Assembly (NCBI RefSeq): GCF_021227995.1
Contig: NZ_CP089301.1
Coordinates: 1,054,001-1,118,000, forward strand
Length of the DNA: 64,000 bases
Source: Novosphingobium kaempferiae
GTDB lineage: Bacteria; Pseudomonadota; Alphaproteobacteria; Sphingomonadales; Sphingomonadaceae
Direction of reading: 5' to 3'
The translations under genes and the position numbers were made by a program. The notes beneath the pieces are model-generated. The model ran no database searches. It was not told where the DNA came from and was given only the letters and a program-made list of their open reading frames with translations. Shown here piece by piece: positions 26,868 through 39,622 of the stretch. Within the stretch, counting starts at the first letter, position 1. Every line of letters begins with the position of its first letter.

Positions 26868-27040
26868 CGTCAACGGGCAGGTCTCCTGGCTCCCGGATCG
26901 TCGGCCCGCCTTCGCCTTCCCGGCCCGCTTTTCGCGGAGCCAGTGGCTTGGTGGAGGGGGCCTCCCCGGTCACAGTTGCGGGGGCAGCGCCGGCATTCGC
27001 AGCCGACTTCCCTCTTAGGCCCTTGCGGGCAACCCATGAC
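26868..27040 (-). ncRNA. cobalamin riboswitch upstream of btuB
   Basis: Read on the minus strand, the conserved core of the AdoCbl-type riboswitch is present in the right order: AGGGAA (near 27010), CCGCAACTGTGAC (26981-26969), GCCACTGG (around 26940-26947), GGGAAGG (26921-26915) and the B12 box AGCCAGGAGACCTGCC (26891-26876). About 120 bases separate the B12 box from the btuB start, room for an expression platform; the B12 kissing loop would mask downstream sequence when ligand binds. Boundaries are approximate. Confidence 0.93.
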
Positions 27041-27223
27041 GTGAAGGCGCGGATAACCGCGGCTTTCGGGCTTGGCAAGCGCCGCCGCGACTCACCCAAT
27101 TTCTTAAGTCATTAGGCGTAGAGGGCGTTGCTGTGCCGCAACGGGACGGCCGCGAAAGACGCCGTGCGCCGCAGGAAAAGGCGGGTTACGGCGATCTTGC
27201 ACAGATGCACTGAAAGGAACCTA

Positions 27224-28396
27224 GTGGCGCCTGAACCCTCCCCTGCCGGAACCGACGCCGCATTGGCGCGCCCGGTGGATTCGGGAGAGGAGCACTTCGA
27301 GCGTCCCCGCGATTTCGTCGCCCGCTACCCGCGCCGTTCGCGCGGCGTCGGCCATCGACCCGTCGTGCTTCGCCGCCGCTGGACCTTCGGCGTGACCGCG
27401 CTCGCCGCCGTCGCGCTGCCCGCCTTCGCCGCGCCCGAGGGATGGGACAGCTTCGCCATCGCCGACGCCACGCAGGCCGAAAGCGGGCCGCTGCCCATGC
27501 CGTTCGAGCAGAGCGGCGCCAGTTTTCCCGGATCGGCCTTCTACTACCTCGACACCGAGGTCCGCCCGCTTCAGGTCGGCGAGGGCATCCGTTCCGACGC
27601 CGACGACAGCGTGTCCGGCCCGCTCCCCACCGCGCGGCCGCTCTATGTCGACAATTCCGGCGTCGACCGTACCCGCGCGCTCCAGTGCATGACCGCCGCG
27701 ATCTATTACGAAGCGGCGAGCGAGCCCGACGCCGGGCAGCGCGCGGTGGCACAGGTCGTGCTCAACCGCGTCGCGCACCCTGCCTATCCCAAGACCGTGT
27801 GCGGCGTGGTCTATCAGGGCTCGGAGCGATCGACCGGCTGCCAGTTCTCGTTCACCTGCGACGGATCGCTTGCCCGCCACCCGCAGCGCATGTTCTGGGA
27901 GCGGGCGGAGAACGTCGCCCGCGCGGCGCTGGCCGGGTACGTCTATGCGCCGGTCGGCCTCGCCACGCATTACCATACCGTCCAGGTGAATCCCTACTGG
28001 GCACCGAGCCTGCAGTACCTGAGCACCATCGGCGCGCACCGCTTTTACGCATTCCGGGGCGCAGCTGGCAGCGCGGCGACGTTCCGCTTCGCCTACCTCG
28101 GCGGCGAGCCGCTTGCCGCACCGCACCGTCACGACGACAGCGCCGACACCGCCGCTGCTGCCGCCGCGCTCGATCCGCTGGCGGTGCAGCGCGCCTTCGG
28201 CCTCGCCCAGCCCGCCAAGGCGGAGCCTGCCGCCGCGCAACCGGTCGCCGCGGCCACGCCCGCCCCCGCCTACTCCACCGAAGTGCAGGCGCGCGGCGGG
28301 GAAGCGCTCTACAAGGCGCAGAACCTCCCCGGATCTCAGGGGATCAAGGCCGAGTACGCCAACTCCGGCCGCTGGATCGCCAGCCCCTCGAACTGA
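27224..28396 (+). CDS. cell wall hydrolase, SleB type (Hydrolase_2)
   Basis: Peptidoglycan hydrolase of the SleB/CwlJ-like family, 390 residues. The start is taken as GTG 27224, five bases after AAGGA; the open frame extends further but without a good start. Residues 45-65 (FGVTALAAVALPAFA) form a signal-anchor or signal peptide. The catalytic domain begins ALQCMTAAIYYEAASEP with the conserved glutamate, followed by AVAQVVLNRVAHPAYPKTVCGVVYQG and CQFSFTCDGS, typical of this family in alphaproteobacteria. The C-terminus is a proline/alanine-rich tail. Acts in the periplasm on the glycan strands. Confidence 0.85.
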   Translation: MAPEPSPAGTDAALARPVDSGEEHFERPRDFVARYPRRSRGVGHRPVVLRRRWTFGVTALAAVALPAFAAPEGWDSFAIADATQAESGPLPMPFEQSGASFPGSAFYYLDTEVRPLQVGEGIRSDADDSVSGPLPTARPLYVDNSGVDRTRALQCMTAAIYYEAASEPDAGQRAVAQVVLNRVAHPAYPKTVCGVVYQGSERSTGCQFSFTCDGSLARHPQRMFWERAENVARAALAGYVYAPVGLATHYHTVQVNPYWAPSLQYLSTIGAHRFYAFRGAAGSAATFRFAYLGGEPLAAPHRHDDSADTAAAAAALDPLAVQRAFGLAQPAKAEPAAAQPVAAATPAPAYSTEVQARGGEALYKAQNLPGSQGIKAEYANSGRWIASPSN

Positions 28397-28429
28397 ACTC
28401 CCCCCGCTCGATAACCTAAATCGATTGCA

Positions 28430-28560
28430 GCGGAACACCCACGGGGTTCTCCCTAAGGGGTATCGTCAAGACTTGGGAAACCAAGTCCTTGCATGATGGC
28501 TTAGTGCCTTCCGGGCTAGACGGTCTATCCGTCGACATCAGATACTAAAGAGAGATCCCG
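28430..28560 (+). other. structured leader region before a small gene
   Basis: The 130 bases before the small gene at 28566 contain several hairpins: ACCC-ACG-GGGT (28437-28447), a perfect GACTTGG/CCAAGTC stem closed by GAAA (28469-28486), and GACGG/CCGTC (28519-28533), with the tract CCCTAAGGGG between. A three-codon open frame (ATGATGGCTTAG) starts at 28493. No T-run follows. This looks like a folded 5' leader or small RNA, but I could not match it to a known riboswitch class. Confidence 0.4.
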
Positions 28561-28565
28561 CGCCC

Positions 28566-28907
28566 ATGACCATCCGCTTCGCCGCCGCCATGAACGGGAC
28601 GATGCCGGCCATTGCCGGAGTGCTCTGCACCGGCGCCCCTCTCGACGCCGCCAACGACAACGCTGCTCGCACGCGGCCCATGCTCTGCGCCGTATCGAAC
28701 AGCCCGAACATCGCAATGGATGCCGGGATCGCCGAGGCACTCATGCACTTCGCCCGTCACGGCCTTTCGGCCGCCGACCGCGCGCGCATCGAGGCCGAAG
28801 CCGCCCATGAGCGCGGCGACGTGCCCGCGCGCACGCGCTGGCTGGGGATCTGCGGCCATCTCGACCGCCGCATGGCCGTCGCCGTGGCGCACCGCCTTCG
28901 CGGCTGA
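28566..28907 (+). CDS. hypothetical protein, 113 residues
   Basis: Unrecognised small soluble protein, no signal peptide. The N-terminal half is rich in Ala, Asn and Pro; the second half reads as helices (GIAEALMHFARHGLSAADRARIEAEAAHERGD, shown here in parts: GIAEALMHFARHG, ADRARIEAEAAHE) followed by WLGICGHLDRRMAVAVAHRL. The later part has the look of a short regulator or anti-toxin-like helical fold but no motif proves it. It has the structured leader described above and a weak AAAGAGAG ribosome site about 10 bases before ATG. Genuine expression is likely from position and coding pattern. Confidence 0.55.
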   Translation: MTIRFAAAMNGTMPAIAGVLCTGAPLDAANDNAARTRPMLCAVSNSPNIAMDAGIAEALMHFARHGLSAADRARIEAEAAHERGDVPARTRWLGICGHLDRRMAVAVAHRLRG

Positions 28908-28954
28908 GGGCCGGGGCGGGTCGCTGCCCAACCTTTAATTACTCCCCCTATAGA

Positions 28955-29041
28955 CGTCATCCCCGCCGAGGCGGGGATCCAACTCATGCCTGCTCGATAG
29001 GCACCCTCGGGAGATGGGTTCCCGCCTTCGCGGGAATGACG
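28955..29041. repeat. palindromic repeat element with terminal inverted repeats
   Basis: Bounded by CGTCAT (28955-28960) and ATGACG (29036-29041). Inside are two hairpins, CCCCGC/GCGGGG (28961-28976) and TTCCCGC/GCGGGAA (29019-29036). It is of the TCATTCCCGCGAAGGCGGGAA-like kind dispersed in many proteobacterial genomes. Only one copy of this subtype is in the window. Confidence 0.75.
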
Positions 29042-29095
29042 AGTAGGGATACGAGGCAAGCGGCACCACGGCAGAGCGGGTGCGCTTCGCCCCCT

Positions 29096-29177
29096 CGTCA
29101 TTGCGAGCGGGGAAGCCGCGCGGCAATCCTGCGCGGCGCGGGCTGCGCTGGATTGCTTCGCTTCGCTCGCAATGACG
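29096..29177. repeat. REP-like palindromic element, copy 1
   Basis: An 82-bp unit with perfect 14-bp terminal inverted repeats (CGTCATTGCGAGCG at 29096-29109 and its complement at 29164-29177) and an internal GCAATCC/GGATTGC pair. A near-identical 80-bp copy is at 41446-41525. Both sit in intergenic spaces downstream of genes. This is the pattern of REP/MITE elements mobilised by RAYT transposases; no such gene is in the window. Confidence 0.85.
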
Positions 29178-29536
29178 ACAAGGGATAGGCGATGACGAGA
29201 TGGGCGGGCTGATCGCAATGGGACGAGCCGAGGAGGCCTATCCACCGGCCGATCCGCCGTCGCCGTTTCCCACTCCCCACATCCACCCCACCCGGATTCG
29301 CCGACCCAGACCGTGCTCGCGTTCCGACGAGTCGCACACAAGGGACTTGCGCCCGTCACAAGGGCGACCGATACCTTCGAATGACCGCGCCGGACCTTTC
29401 GAAACATTGCCGACAGGTGAACAAAGCGGCTAATTTCCGCCAATTTACCTAGCCTGTTGCAATTGCGAACTATTATCAAATAAAAGAGGGCCGAATAGAC
29501 CCTTTGGCGGTTGCAATGGCCTGCCAAGGGGCGTAG

Positions 29537-30598
<1,062 letters not shown>

Positions 30599-30613
30599 GA
30601 GCTTCTAATACCC

Positions 30614-30670
30614 GCCCCTGCGCTGCCGGCCCGAGAGACACCCTCTCACAATGGCGGGTAGCGCAGGGGC
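30614..30670 (+). terminator. inverted repeat between mdh and sucD
   Basis: Perfect 11-bp arms GCCCCTGCGCT (30614-30624) and AGCGCAGGGGC (30660-30670) enclose 35 bases, followed by AAAATAGTTTC. An alternative pairing CCCGCC/GGCGGG overlaps it. There is no proper T-run, so it may be a processing or stabilising stem rather than a full terminator between mdh and sucD. Confidence 0.4.
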
Positions 30671-30736
30671 AAAATAGTTTCTTGGAACCTCCCCGGCCTT
30701 CTCCGGCTGCTTCCACGATCAGGAACAGGAAAACCG

Positions 30737-31627
30737 ATGTCGATCCTCGTTAACAAGAACACCAAGGTCATCACCCAGGGCATGACCGGCGCGACCGGCA
30801 GCTTCCACACGCAGGCCGCGCTCGACTACGGCACGCAGATGGTTGCGGGCGTGACCCCCGGCAAGGGCGGCCAGACCCACATCGGCCTGCCCCAGTTCAA
30901 CTCGGTCCACGAAGCCAAGGCCGCCACCGGCGCCACCGCATCGTGCGTCTACGTGCCGCCGTTCGGCGCCGCCGACGCCATCCTCGAGGCGATCGACGCC
31001 GAGATGGAACTCATCATCTGCATCACCGAGGGCATCCCCGTCCTCGACATGGTGCCGGTGAAGCGCGCGCTCGTCGGTTCGAAGTCGCGCCTGATCGGCC
31101 CGAACTGCCCCGGCGTGCTGACCCCGAACGAGTGCAAGATCGGTATCATGCCGGGCAACATCTTCTCGCAGGGTTCGGTGGGTGTTGTTTCGCGCTCGGG
31201 CACGCTTACCTATGAAGCCGTGTTCCAGACCACCGCAGCCGGCCTCGGCCAGACCACCGCAGTCGGCATCGGCGGCGACCCGGTCAACGGCACCAACTTC
31301 ATCGACATGCTCGAACTGTTCCTCGCCGACGACGCCACTACCTCGATCATCATGATCGGTGAAATCGGCGGCTCGGCCGAAGAAGAAGCGGCGCAGTTCC
31401 TCAAGGACGAAGCCAAGCGCGGCCGTCGCAAGCCGATGGCGGGCTTCATCGCCGGCCGCACGGCGCCTCCGGGCCGCCGCATGGGCCACGCCGGTGCGAT
31501 CGTCTCGGGCGGCCAGGGCGGCGCCGAGGAAAAGATCGCGGCGATGGAAGAGGCCGGCATCAAGGTCTCGGCCAGCCCCTCGCTGCTTGGCGAGACGCTG
31601 GTGGAAGCCATCAAGGCTTTCGCCTGA
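30737..31627 (+). CDS. sucD: succinyl-CoA synthetase alpha subunit
   Basis: Alpha subunit of the TCA-cycle enzyme interconverting succinyl-CoA and succinate with nucleotide triphosphate. The 296-residue protein has the CoA-binding N-terminal domain ([17 protein letters not shown]), [25 protein letters not shown] and the phosphorylated histidine in [13 protein letters not shown]. Full length. The beta subunit gene sucC, normally just upstream, is not between mdh and sucD here nor elsewhere in the window. About 190 bp separate it from sucA. Confidence 0.96.
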   Translation: MSILVNKNTKVITQGMTGATGSFHTQAALDYGTQMVAGVTPGKGGQTHIGLPQFNSVHEAKAATGATASCVYVPPFGAADAILEAIDAEMELIICITEGIPVLDMVPVKRALVGSKSRLIGPNCPGVLTPNECKIGIMPGNIFSQGSVGVVSRSGTLTYEAVFQTTAAGLGQTTAVGIGGDPVNGTNFIDMLELFLADDATTSIIMIGEIGGSAEEEAAQFLKDEAKRGRRKPMAGFIAGRTAPPGRRMGHAGAIVSGGQGGAEEKIAAMEEAGIKVSASPSLLGETLVEAIKAFA

Positions 31628-31820
31628 CAATACAGGTGCAACGGGGCGGCGCTTCTTCGGAACCGCGTCGCCCCGGGGCGCTTACCATGACGCGCATGGG
31701 GCATCCGGCCCCGGCGTGAGTACCTAGCGGACTAGCGGCCCTCCTCCCCGGAAACCCCGTCAGCCCGCCAAACTGAAAACGTCGGACAAGCCTGTCCGGG
31801 CGTGGCGATAGGTGATTCCT

Positions 31821-34673
<2,853 letters not shown>

Positions 34674-34681
34674 GATAAATC

Positions 34682-35920
34682 ATGACCACCGAAGTCAAGG
34701 TCCCCGTCCTTGGGGAATCCGTCGCCGAAGCCACCATCGGCCAGTGGCTGAAGCAGCCCGGCGAAGCCGTTGCCGCTGACGAGCCCATCGCCAGCCTCGA
34801 GACCGACAAGGTCGCGATCGACGTCATGGCGCCCCACGCGGGCGTCATGGGCCAGCAGATCGCCAAGGAAGGCGACACCGTCACCGTCGGCGCGCTGATC
34901 GCGACGATCGAGGCCGGTTCGGGCGCCCCTGCGGCAGCTCCGGCCGCTGCCCCGGCAGCAGCCACCCCGGCTCCGGCCGCCGCCGTCGCCCCGGCCCCTT
35001 CGTCCGCTCCGGCGGCTGAGGAAGCCTCGGCCGGTTCGTCGGTCCTGTCGCCGGCCGTGCGCCGCGCGATCCTGGAGCACGGCATCGACCCCGCGTCGAT
35101 CAAGGGCACCGGCAAGGACGGCCGCATCACCAAGGACGACGTCCTCGAAGCCGCCAAGAACAAGCCCGCTGCCTCGGCACCTGCCGCGTCGGTTCCGGCT
35201 GCCGCTGCCGCCCCGGCCGCGCGCGGTGAAGAGCGCGTGAAGATGACGCGTCTGCGCCAGACGATCGCCAAGCGCCTGAAGTCCGCGCAGGACAACGCCG
35301 CCCTGCTCACCACCTTCAACGACGTCGACATGTCGGCCGTCATCGAAGCGCGTGAGAAGTACAAGGACGTCTTCCAGAAGAAGCACGGCATCAAGCTCGG
35401 CTTCATGTCGTTCTTCGCCAAGGCTTCGGTCCTGGCGCTCAAGGACATCCCGGCGGTCAACGCGCAGATCGACGGCGACCAGATCGTCTACCACGACTAC
35501 GTCGACATCTCGATCGCCGTCTCGGCCCCGAACGGCCTCGTCGTTCCGGTCGTCAAGGACTGCGACAAGCTGGGCTTCGCCGGCATCGAGAAGGCCATCG
35601 CCGAATTCGGCAAGAAGGCCAAGGAAGGCACGCTGACCATGGCCGACATGGCCGGCGGCACCTTCACCATCTCGAACGGCGGCGTGTTCGGTGGCCTGAT
35701 GTCCACCCCGATCATCAACCCGCCGCAGTCGGCGGTGCTGGGCCTCCACCGCATCGAGGACCGCGCGGTCGTCCGCAACGGCGAGATCGTCATCCGCCCG
35801 ATGATGTACATCGCGCTGTCCTACGATCACCGCCTGATCGACGGTCGCGAGGCGGTCACCGCGCTCAAGACCATCAAGGAAGCGATCGAGGATCCCACGC
35901 GTCTCCTGATCGACCTCTGA
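34682..35920 (+). CDS. sucB: 2-oxoglutarate dehydrogenase E2 (dihydrolipoamide succinyltransferase)
   Basis: Core of the 2-oxoglutarate dehydrogenase complex. The 412-residue protein has one N-terminal lipoyl domain with the lipoylation site ETDKVAIDV (lysine about residue 43), an Ala/Pro-rich linker, a peripheral subunit-binding domain ([14 protein letters not shown]) around residues 120-155, a second Ala/Pro linker and the catalytic domain ending with [13 protein letters not shown] holding the active-site His and Asp. Eight bases after sucA. A palindromic repeat follows it before lpd. Confidence 0.97.
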   Translation: MTTEVKVPVLGESVAEATIGQWLKQPGEAVAADEPIASLETDKVAIDVMAPHAGVMGQQIAKEGDTVTVGALIATIEAGSGAPAAAPAAAPAAATPAPAAAVAPAPSSAPAAEEASAGSSVLSPAVRRAILEHGIDPASIKGTGKDGRITKDDVLEAAKNKPAASAPAASVPAAAAAPAARGEERVKMTRLRQTIAKRLKSAQDNAALLTTFNDVDMSAVIEAREKYKDVFQKKHGIKLGFMSFFAKASVLALKDIPAVNAQIDGDQIVYHDYVDISIAVSAPNGLVVPVVKDCDKLGFAGIEKAIAEFGKKAKEGTLTMADMAGGTFTISNGGVFGGLMSTPIINPPQSAVLGLHRIEDRAVVRNGEIVIRPMMYIALSYDHRLIDGREAVTALKTIKEAIEDPTRLLIDL

Positions 35921-35927
35921 GGTTGCA

Positions 35928-36021
35928 CCCCACTCCGCTCGCCCTTCGACAAGCTCAGGGTGAGCGGAGTGGGGAAGAATTCACTTGAATAAGAAATCCG
36001 CTCAGGCTGAGCTTGTCGAAG
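35928..36021. repeat. palindromic repeat cluster between sucB and lpd
   Basis: Two nested dyads. Arms CCCCACTCCGCTC (35928-35940) and GAGCGGAGTGGGG (35962-35974) form a perfect 13-bp stem. Within its loop CTTCGACAAGCTCAG (35944-35958) pairs perfectly with CTGAGCTTGTCGAAG (36007-36021). The CTTCGACAAGCTCAG core is a widely dispersed repeat in sphingomonads. In the sucB-lpd transcript these stems could attenuate or protect the mRNA. Confidence 0.8.
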
Positions 36022-36053
36022 CCCGCCCAAGCGTGACGAAAGGCCAATGAACC

Positions 36054-37454
36054 ATGGCTGATTACGACTACGACGTCCTTGTCATCGGTGCCGGCCCCGG
36101 CGGTTATGTCGCGGCGATCCGCGCGGCGCAGCTGGGCCTGAAGACCGCCTGCGCCGAAGGGCGCGAGACGCTGGGCGGCACCTGCCTCAACGTGGGCTGC
36201 ATCCCCTCCAAGGCCCTGCTGCATGCATCGGAATACTTCGAGGCGGCCAAGGAAGGCGGCTCGATGGCCAAGATGGGCATCAAGGTCACTCCTGAACTGG
36301 ACCTCGACACCATGCAGGGCCAGCGCCTCGACGCGGTCAAGGGCCTGACCGGCGGCATCGAGTTCCTGTTCAAGAAGAACAAGATCGACTGGCTGAAGGG
36401 CTACGCCCAGTTCAAGGACGCACACAGCGTCGAGGTTGCGGGCAAGACCGTGACCGCCAAGAACATCGTCATCGCCACCGGCTCGTCGGTCACGCCGCTT
36501 CCGGGCGTCGAGATCGACAACGCGGGCGGCGTGGTCGTGGACTCGACCGGCGCGCTGGAACTGACCTCGGTGCCGAAGAAGATGGTCGTCATCGGCGGCG
36601 GCGTGATCGGTCTGGAGCTTGGCTCGGTGTGGCGTCGCCTTGGTGCGGAAGTCACCGTGGTCGAATTCCTCGACCAGCTGCTCCCCGGCATGGACGGCGA
36701 CGTCCGCAAGGAAGCCGCCAAGATCTTCAAGAAGCAGGGCATGACCCTCAAGCTCGGCACCAAGGTCACCGGCGTGACCGTGGAAGGCAAGAGCGCCAAG
36801 GTCACCGTCGAGCCCGCCAAGGGCGGTGACGCCGAAGTGATCGAGGCCGATGTGGTCCTCGTCTCGATCGGTCGTCGTCCGAACACCGAGGGCCTCGGCC
36901 TCGACAAGATCGGCCTCGAACTGAACCAGCGTGCGCAGATCGAGACCGACCACGACTTCGCCACCAAGGTGGACGGCGTCTGGGCCATCGGCGACGTGAT
37001 CCCCGGCCCGATGCTCGCCCACAAGGCCGAGGACGAAGGCATCGCCGTCGCCGAGAACATCGCGGGCTTGACCGGCATCGTGAACCATGACGTGATCCCG
37101 GGCGTGGTCTACACGCAGCCGGAATTCGCGGGCGTGGGCCTCACCGAGGAAGCCGCCAAGGAGCGCGGCGCCGTCAAGGTCGGCAAGTTCCCGATGCTGG
37201 CGAACTCGCGCGCCAAGACCAACCACGAGCCCGACGGTTTCGTGAAGGTCATCGCCGATGCCGAGACCGACCGCGTGCTCGGCGTGTGGTGCATCGCCTC
37301 GGTGGCGGGCACCATGATCGCGCAGGCCGCGCAGGCCATGGAATTCGGCGCGACCAGCGAAGACATCGCCTACACCTGCCATGCGCACCCGACGCACTCG
37401 GAAGCGATCAAGGAAGCGGCGATGGCAGTCACCGGCAAGCCGATCCACATCTGA
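36054..37454 (+). CDS. lpd: dihydrolipoyl dehydrogenase (E3)
   Basis: FAD/NAD disulfide oxidoreductase that reoxidises dihydrolipoamide in 2-oxoacid dehydrogenase complexes. The 466-residue protein has the FAD motif VIGAGPGGYVAAIRA, the redox disulfide GGTCLNVGCIPSK, the NAD motif VIGGGVIGLELGSVW, WAIGDVIPGPMLAHKA and the C-terminal active-site HAHPTHSEA. Lies downstream of sucB but separated by 133 bp containing a palindromic repeat, so its level may differ from sucAB. Ends before a strong terminator. Confidence 0.97.
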   Translation: MADYDYDVLVIGAGPGGYVAAIRAAQLGLKTACAEGRETLGGTCLNVGCIPSKALLHASEYFEAAKEGGSMAKMGIKVTPELDLDTMQGQRLDAVKGLTGGIEFLFKKNKIDWLKGYAQFKDAHSVEVAGKTVTAKNIVIATGSSVTPLPGVEIDNAGGVVVDSTGALELTSVPKKMVVIGGGVIGLELGSVWRRLGAEVTVVEFLDQLLPGMDGDVRKEAAKIFKKQGMTLKLGTKVTGVTVEGKSAKVTVEPAKGGDAEVIEADVVLVSIGRRPNTEGLGLDKIGLELNQRAQIETDHDFATKVDGVWAIGDVIPGPMLAHKAEDEGIAVAENIAGLTGIVNHDVIPGVVYTQPEFAGVGLTEEAAKERGAVKVGKFPMLANSRAKTNHEPDGFVKVIADAETDRVLGVWCIASVAGTMIAQAAQAMEFGATSEDIAYTCHAHPTHSEAIKEAAMAVTGKPIHI

Positions 37455-37480
37455 TCGGTTTCCCCGCATCGAAAATCGAG

Positions 37481-37510
37481 AGGGCCGGCGTGAAAGCGCC
37501 GGCCCTTTTC
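37481..37510 (+). terminator. rho-independent terminator after lpd
   Basis: Stem GGGCCGGCG (37482-37490) and CGCCGGCCC (37497-37505) with a 6-base loop TGAAAG, followed by TTTTCGTTT. This is the best intrinsic terminator in the window and ends the sucA-sucB-lpd transcript. Confidence 0.9.
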
Positions 37511-37587
37511 GTTTGCGGAACCACGCGGAACCACCTTGGCCGTTCGCGACTTTCTCCGCGACTATGGTTCCACGGGGCGTTCCACGC

Positions 37588-39057
37588 ATGACCTTCCGCC
37601 GCATCGCGCTGCTTGCCCTCGCGGGCACGCTGTCGCTCACCGCCTGCAAGCGCGAACGCAGCGAGCCCCCGCCCCGCGCCAACGATGCGATCAAGGTCGA
37701 TCCGCAGGCCTCGCTCATCACTGTTCCGGTCCATGCCGATCTTGGCAATCTGGCCGCCGCGCTGGAACGGCAGGTGCCGCGCACGCTCTGGACCATCGAC
37801 AAGCCCGGCCAGACCTGCGTGAAGTCGAAGAGCGTCGACCTCGGCCTGACGCGCCTGAAGACGCCCGAACTCAAGTGTCGCATCGTTGGCGAAGTCACGC
37901 GCGGGCCCATGACCTTCGCAGGCAAGGGCAAGGAAATCCGCCTGACCATGCCGCTCCACGCCGTCCTGCGCGCGGAGGACATCGGCGGCATGCTCAAGCA
38001 GGAGACCGCGACCGCCGACGCCATGGCCCACGCCATCGTGCGCATCACCCTGGCCGACGACTGGACCCCGCGCGGCACGGTGGACATCCACTACGACTGG
38101 ACGAACACCCCGCACATGGAATTCCTCGGCCAGCGCGTCGACTTCACCGAGCAGGCCGAACGCAAGCTGGCGCCGATCATCGCCCGCCTCGAACGCGACC
38201 TGCCGGGCGAGCTCGGCAAGCTGCAGGTGCGCCGACAGGTGGAGCATGCCTGGTCCTCCGCCTTCACCACGTTCTCGCTCAACCGCGACAATCCGCCGGT
38301 CTGGATGCGCGTGAAGCCCACCGAACTGCAGTACGGCGGCTACGAACTCGACGGCAAGCACATGCTGCTGCGTCTCGGCGTCAAGGCGACGACCAAGACG
38401 TTCGTCGGCAAGCGCCCGCAGGATCCGACGCCTACGCCGCTGCCCCCCGTCAGGCCGCTGGCGACGGACGCAGGCAAGCTCGCCTTCTTCATCCCCGTCA
38501 TCGCCGACTATCGCGAGCTTGAGCCGGTGCTGACCAAAGCCCTGCACAAGCGTTCCGCCCAGCCCTTCATGGTCCCCGGCGTCGGCCCGGTCCGCGCGCA
38601 GTTCCACAAGGTCGACATCTACGGCACCACCGGCGGGCGCATCGCCGTGGGCGTCACCTTCACCGCCCGCGACGACGCGAAGCGGCTCGGCGCGACCAAG
38701 GGCACGGTCTGGATGACCGGCGTTCCCGTCAATGCCGAGAACTCGCGCCGCATCGGCTTCGAGAACTTCGAGGTCAGCGGCACTACCGACATGCGCGGCG
38801 GCGACCTGATCCTGCAGCTTGCCAACACCGCGGGCCTGAGCACCACCATCGCCGCCGCGCTCGCGCAGAATTTCGAGAAGGACTACGGCGAACTCCTGAG
38901 CAAGATCGACCGCGCGATCGAGGACAAGCGCGAGGGCGATCTCGTCATCAGCGCCGAGGTTACGCGCACGCGCACCGGGCGGATCAGGGCGGCGGGGCAA
39001 GGGCTCTACCTGCCGGTCTGGGCCGACGGGACGGCCTCGATCACGGTCGCCCGATGA
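37588..39057 (+). CDS. DUF4403 family lipoprotein
   Basis: Unknown-function periplasmic lipoprotein, 489 residues. Signal and lipobox (LALAGTLSLTAC) are followed by the DUF4403 pattern: two related beta-rich halves with VPVHADLGNLAAALERQVPRTLW near the start, and similar ELEPVLTKAL in the second half, suggesting tandem BPI-like or SMP-like lipid-binding folds (inference). ATG 37588 is chosen because it begins the signal peptide; ATG 37564 is also in frame. Monocistronic after the lpd terminator. Confidence 0.8.
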   Translation: MTFRRIALLALAGTLSLTACKRERSEPPPRANDAIKVDPQASLITVPVHADLGNLAAALERQVPRTLWTIDKPGQTCVKSKSVDLGLTRLKTPELKCRIVGEVTRGPMTFAGKGKEIRLTMPLHAVLRAEDIGGMLKQETATADAMAHAIVRITLADDWTPRGTVDIHYDWTNTPHMEFLGQRVDFTEQAERKLAPIIARLERDLPGELGKLQVRRQVEHAWSSAFTTFSLNRDNPPVWMRVKPTELQYGGYELDGKHMLLRLGVKATTKTFVGKRPQDPTPTPLPPVRPLATDAGKLAFFIPVIADYRELEPVLTKALHKRSAQPFMVPGVGPVRAQFHKVDIYGTTGGRIAVGVTFTARDDAKRLGATKGTVWMTGVPVNAENSRRIGFENFEVSGTTDMRGGDLILQLANTAGLSTTIAAALAQNFEKDYGELLSKIDRAIEDKREGDLVISAEVTRTRTGRIRAAGQGLYLPVWADGTASITVAR

Positions 39058-39121
39058 AGTCGGAAACGGACATCATCACACGGCGGCAACAAACCGGACG
39101 CAATTCCTCCCTAACTCCGAT

Positions 39122-39159
39122 TGCACAATCATTGTGCATTACTGCCTAATTTTTAGGCA
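39122..39159. promoter_or_regulatory. two adjacent perfect palindromes upstream of a secreted-protein gene
   Basis: TGCACAAT-C-ATTGTGCA (39122-39138) and TGCCTAA-TTT-TTAGGCA (39143-39159) lie side by side, 17 bp before the start codon at 39176, in an AT-rich patch. Perfect symmetry of both suggests binding sites for dimeric repressors or activators; either could also form an mRNA leader hairpin. No matching regulator gene is adjacent. Confidence 0.6.
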
Positions 39160-39175
39160 TATTATGGGAGATGTC

Positions 39176-39601
39176 ATGAGCCTGATCGCCCTCGCCGCCT
39201 TCGCCGCTGCCGCCACCGCCGCACCGGTCCACAGCGTCGACCTCGACCATCGCGGCAGCACCTACAAGGTCGATTACCGCGCGAAGGTGGAGACCAGCGC
39301 GCGCACCATCGGCATCGCCCCGTCCACCCGCCCGAGCACGCAGCGCTGCGTCATGACCGCCACCGTATCGGTAGAGCGCGTCATCGCCGACGGCGGCCAT
39401 GCCCTGACCGCCGCGCTGCCGGCCAAGGAAACCTACACCCGCCAGCTTCCCGGCGACTGCCGTGGCCGCGACGGCCAGCTCGCCAAGCTGGTCGACGACA
39501 AGGCCGGTGCGATCCGCACGCACGTCGCCCAGGCGGCGCTCGACGACCGCCAGCATGCACTCGCCGCAATCGATGCCGCCCACCACCTTGCGGCGAACTG
39601 A
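39176..39601 (+). CDS. small secreted hypothetical protein
   Basis: A 141-residue protein with a signal peptide (LIALAAFAAAATAAP) and a mature part starting VHSVDLDHRGSTYKVDYRA. Two cysteines (QRCVMTA, PGDCRGRD) could form a disulfide. The C-terminal third is helical and rich in Ala and His. ATG 39176 has GGGAG six bases upstream. Not recognised as a known family. It may be co-transcribed with the porin-like gene 21 bp downstream, and is preceded by two palindromes, suggesting specific regulation. Confidence 0.65.
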   Translation: MSLIALAAFAAAATAAPVHSVDLDHRGSTYKVDYRAKVETSARTIGIAPSTRPSTQRCVMTATVSVERVIADGGHALTAALPAKETYTRQLPGDCRGRDGQLAKLVDDKAGAIRTHVAQAALDDRQHALAAIDAAHHLAAN

Positions 39602-39622
39602 CGCAGCGGCCACAAGACCCTG

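Noticed and set aside
28437..28533. Guanidine-II (mini-ykkC) riboswitch, because ACGG occurs near hairpins
   Set aside because: The ACGG segments are not closed by the required GC-rich stems and there are not two equal ACGR hairpins.
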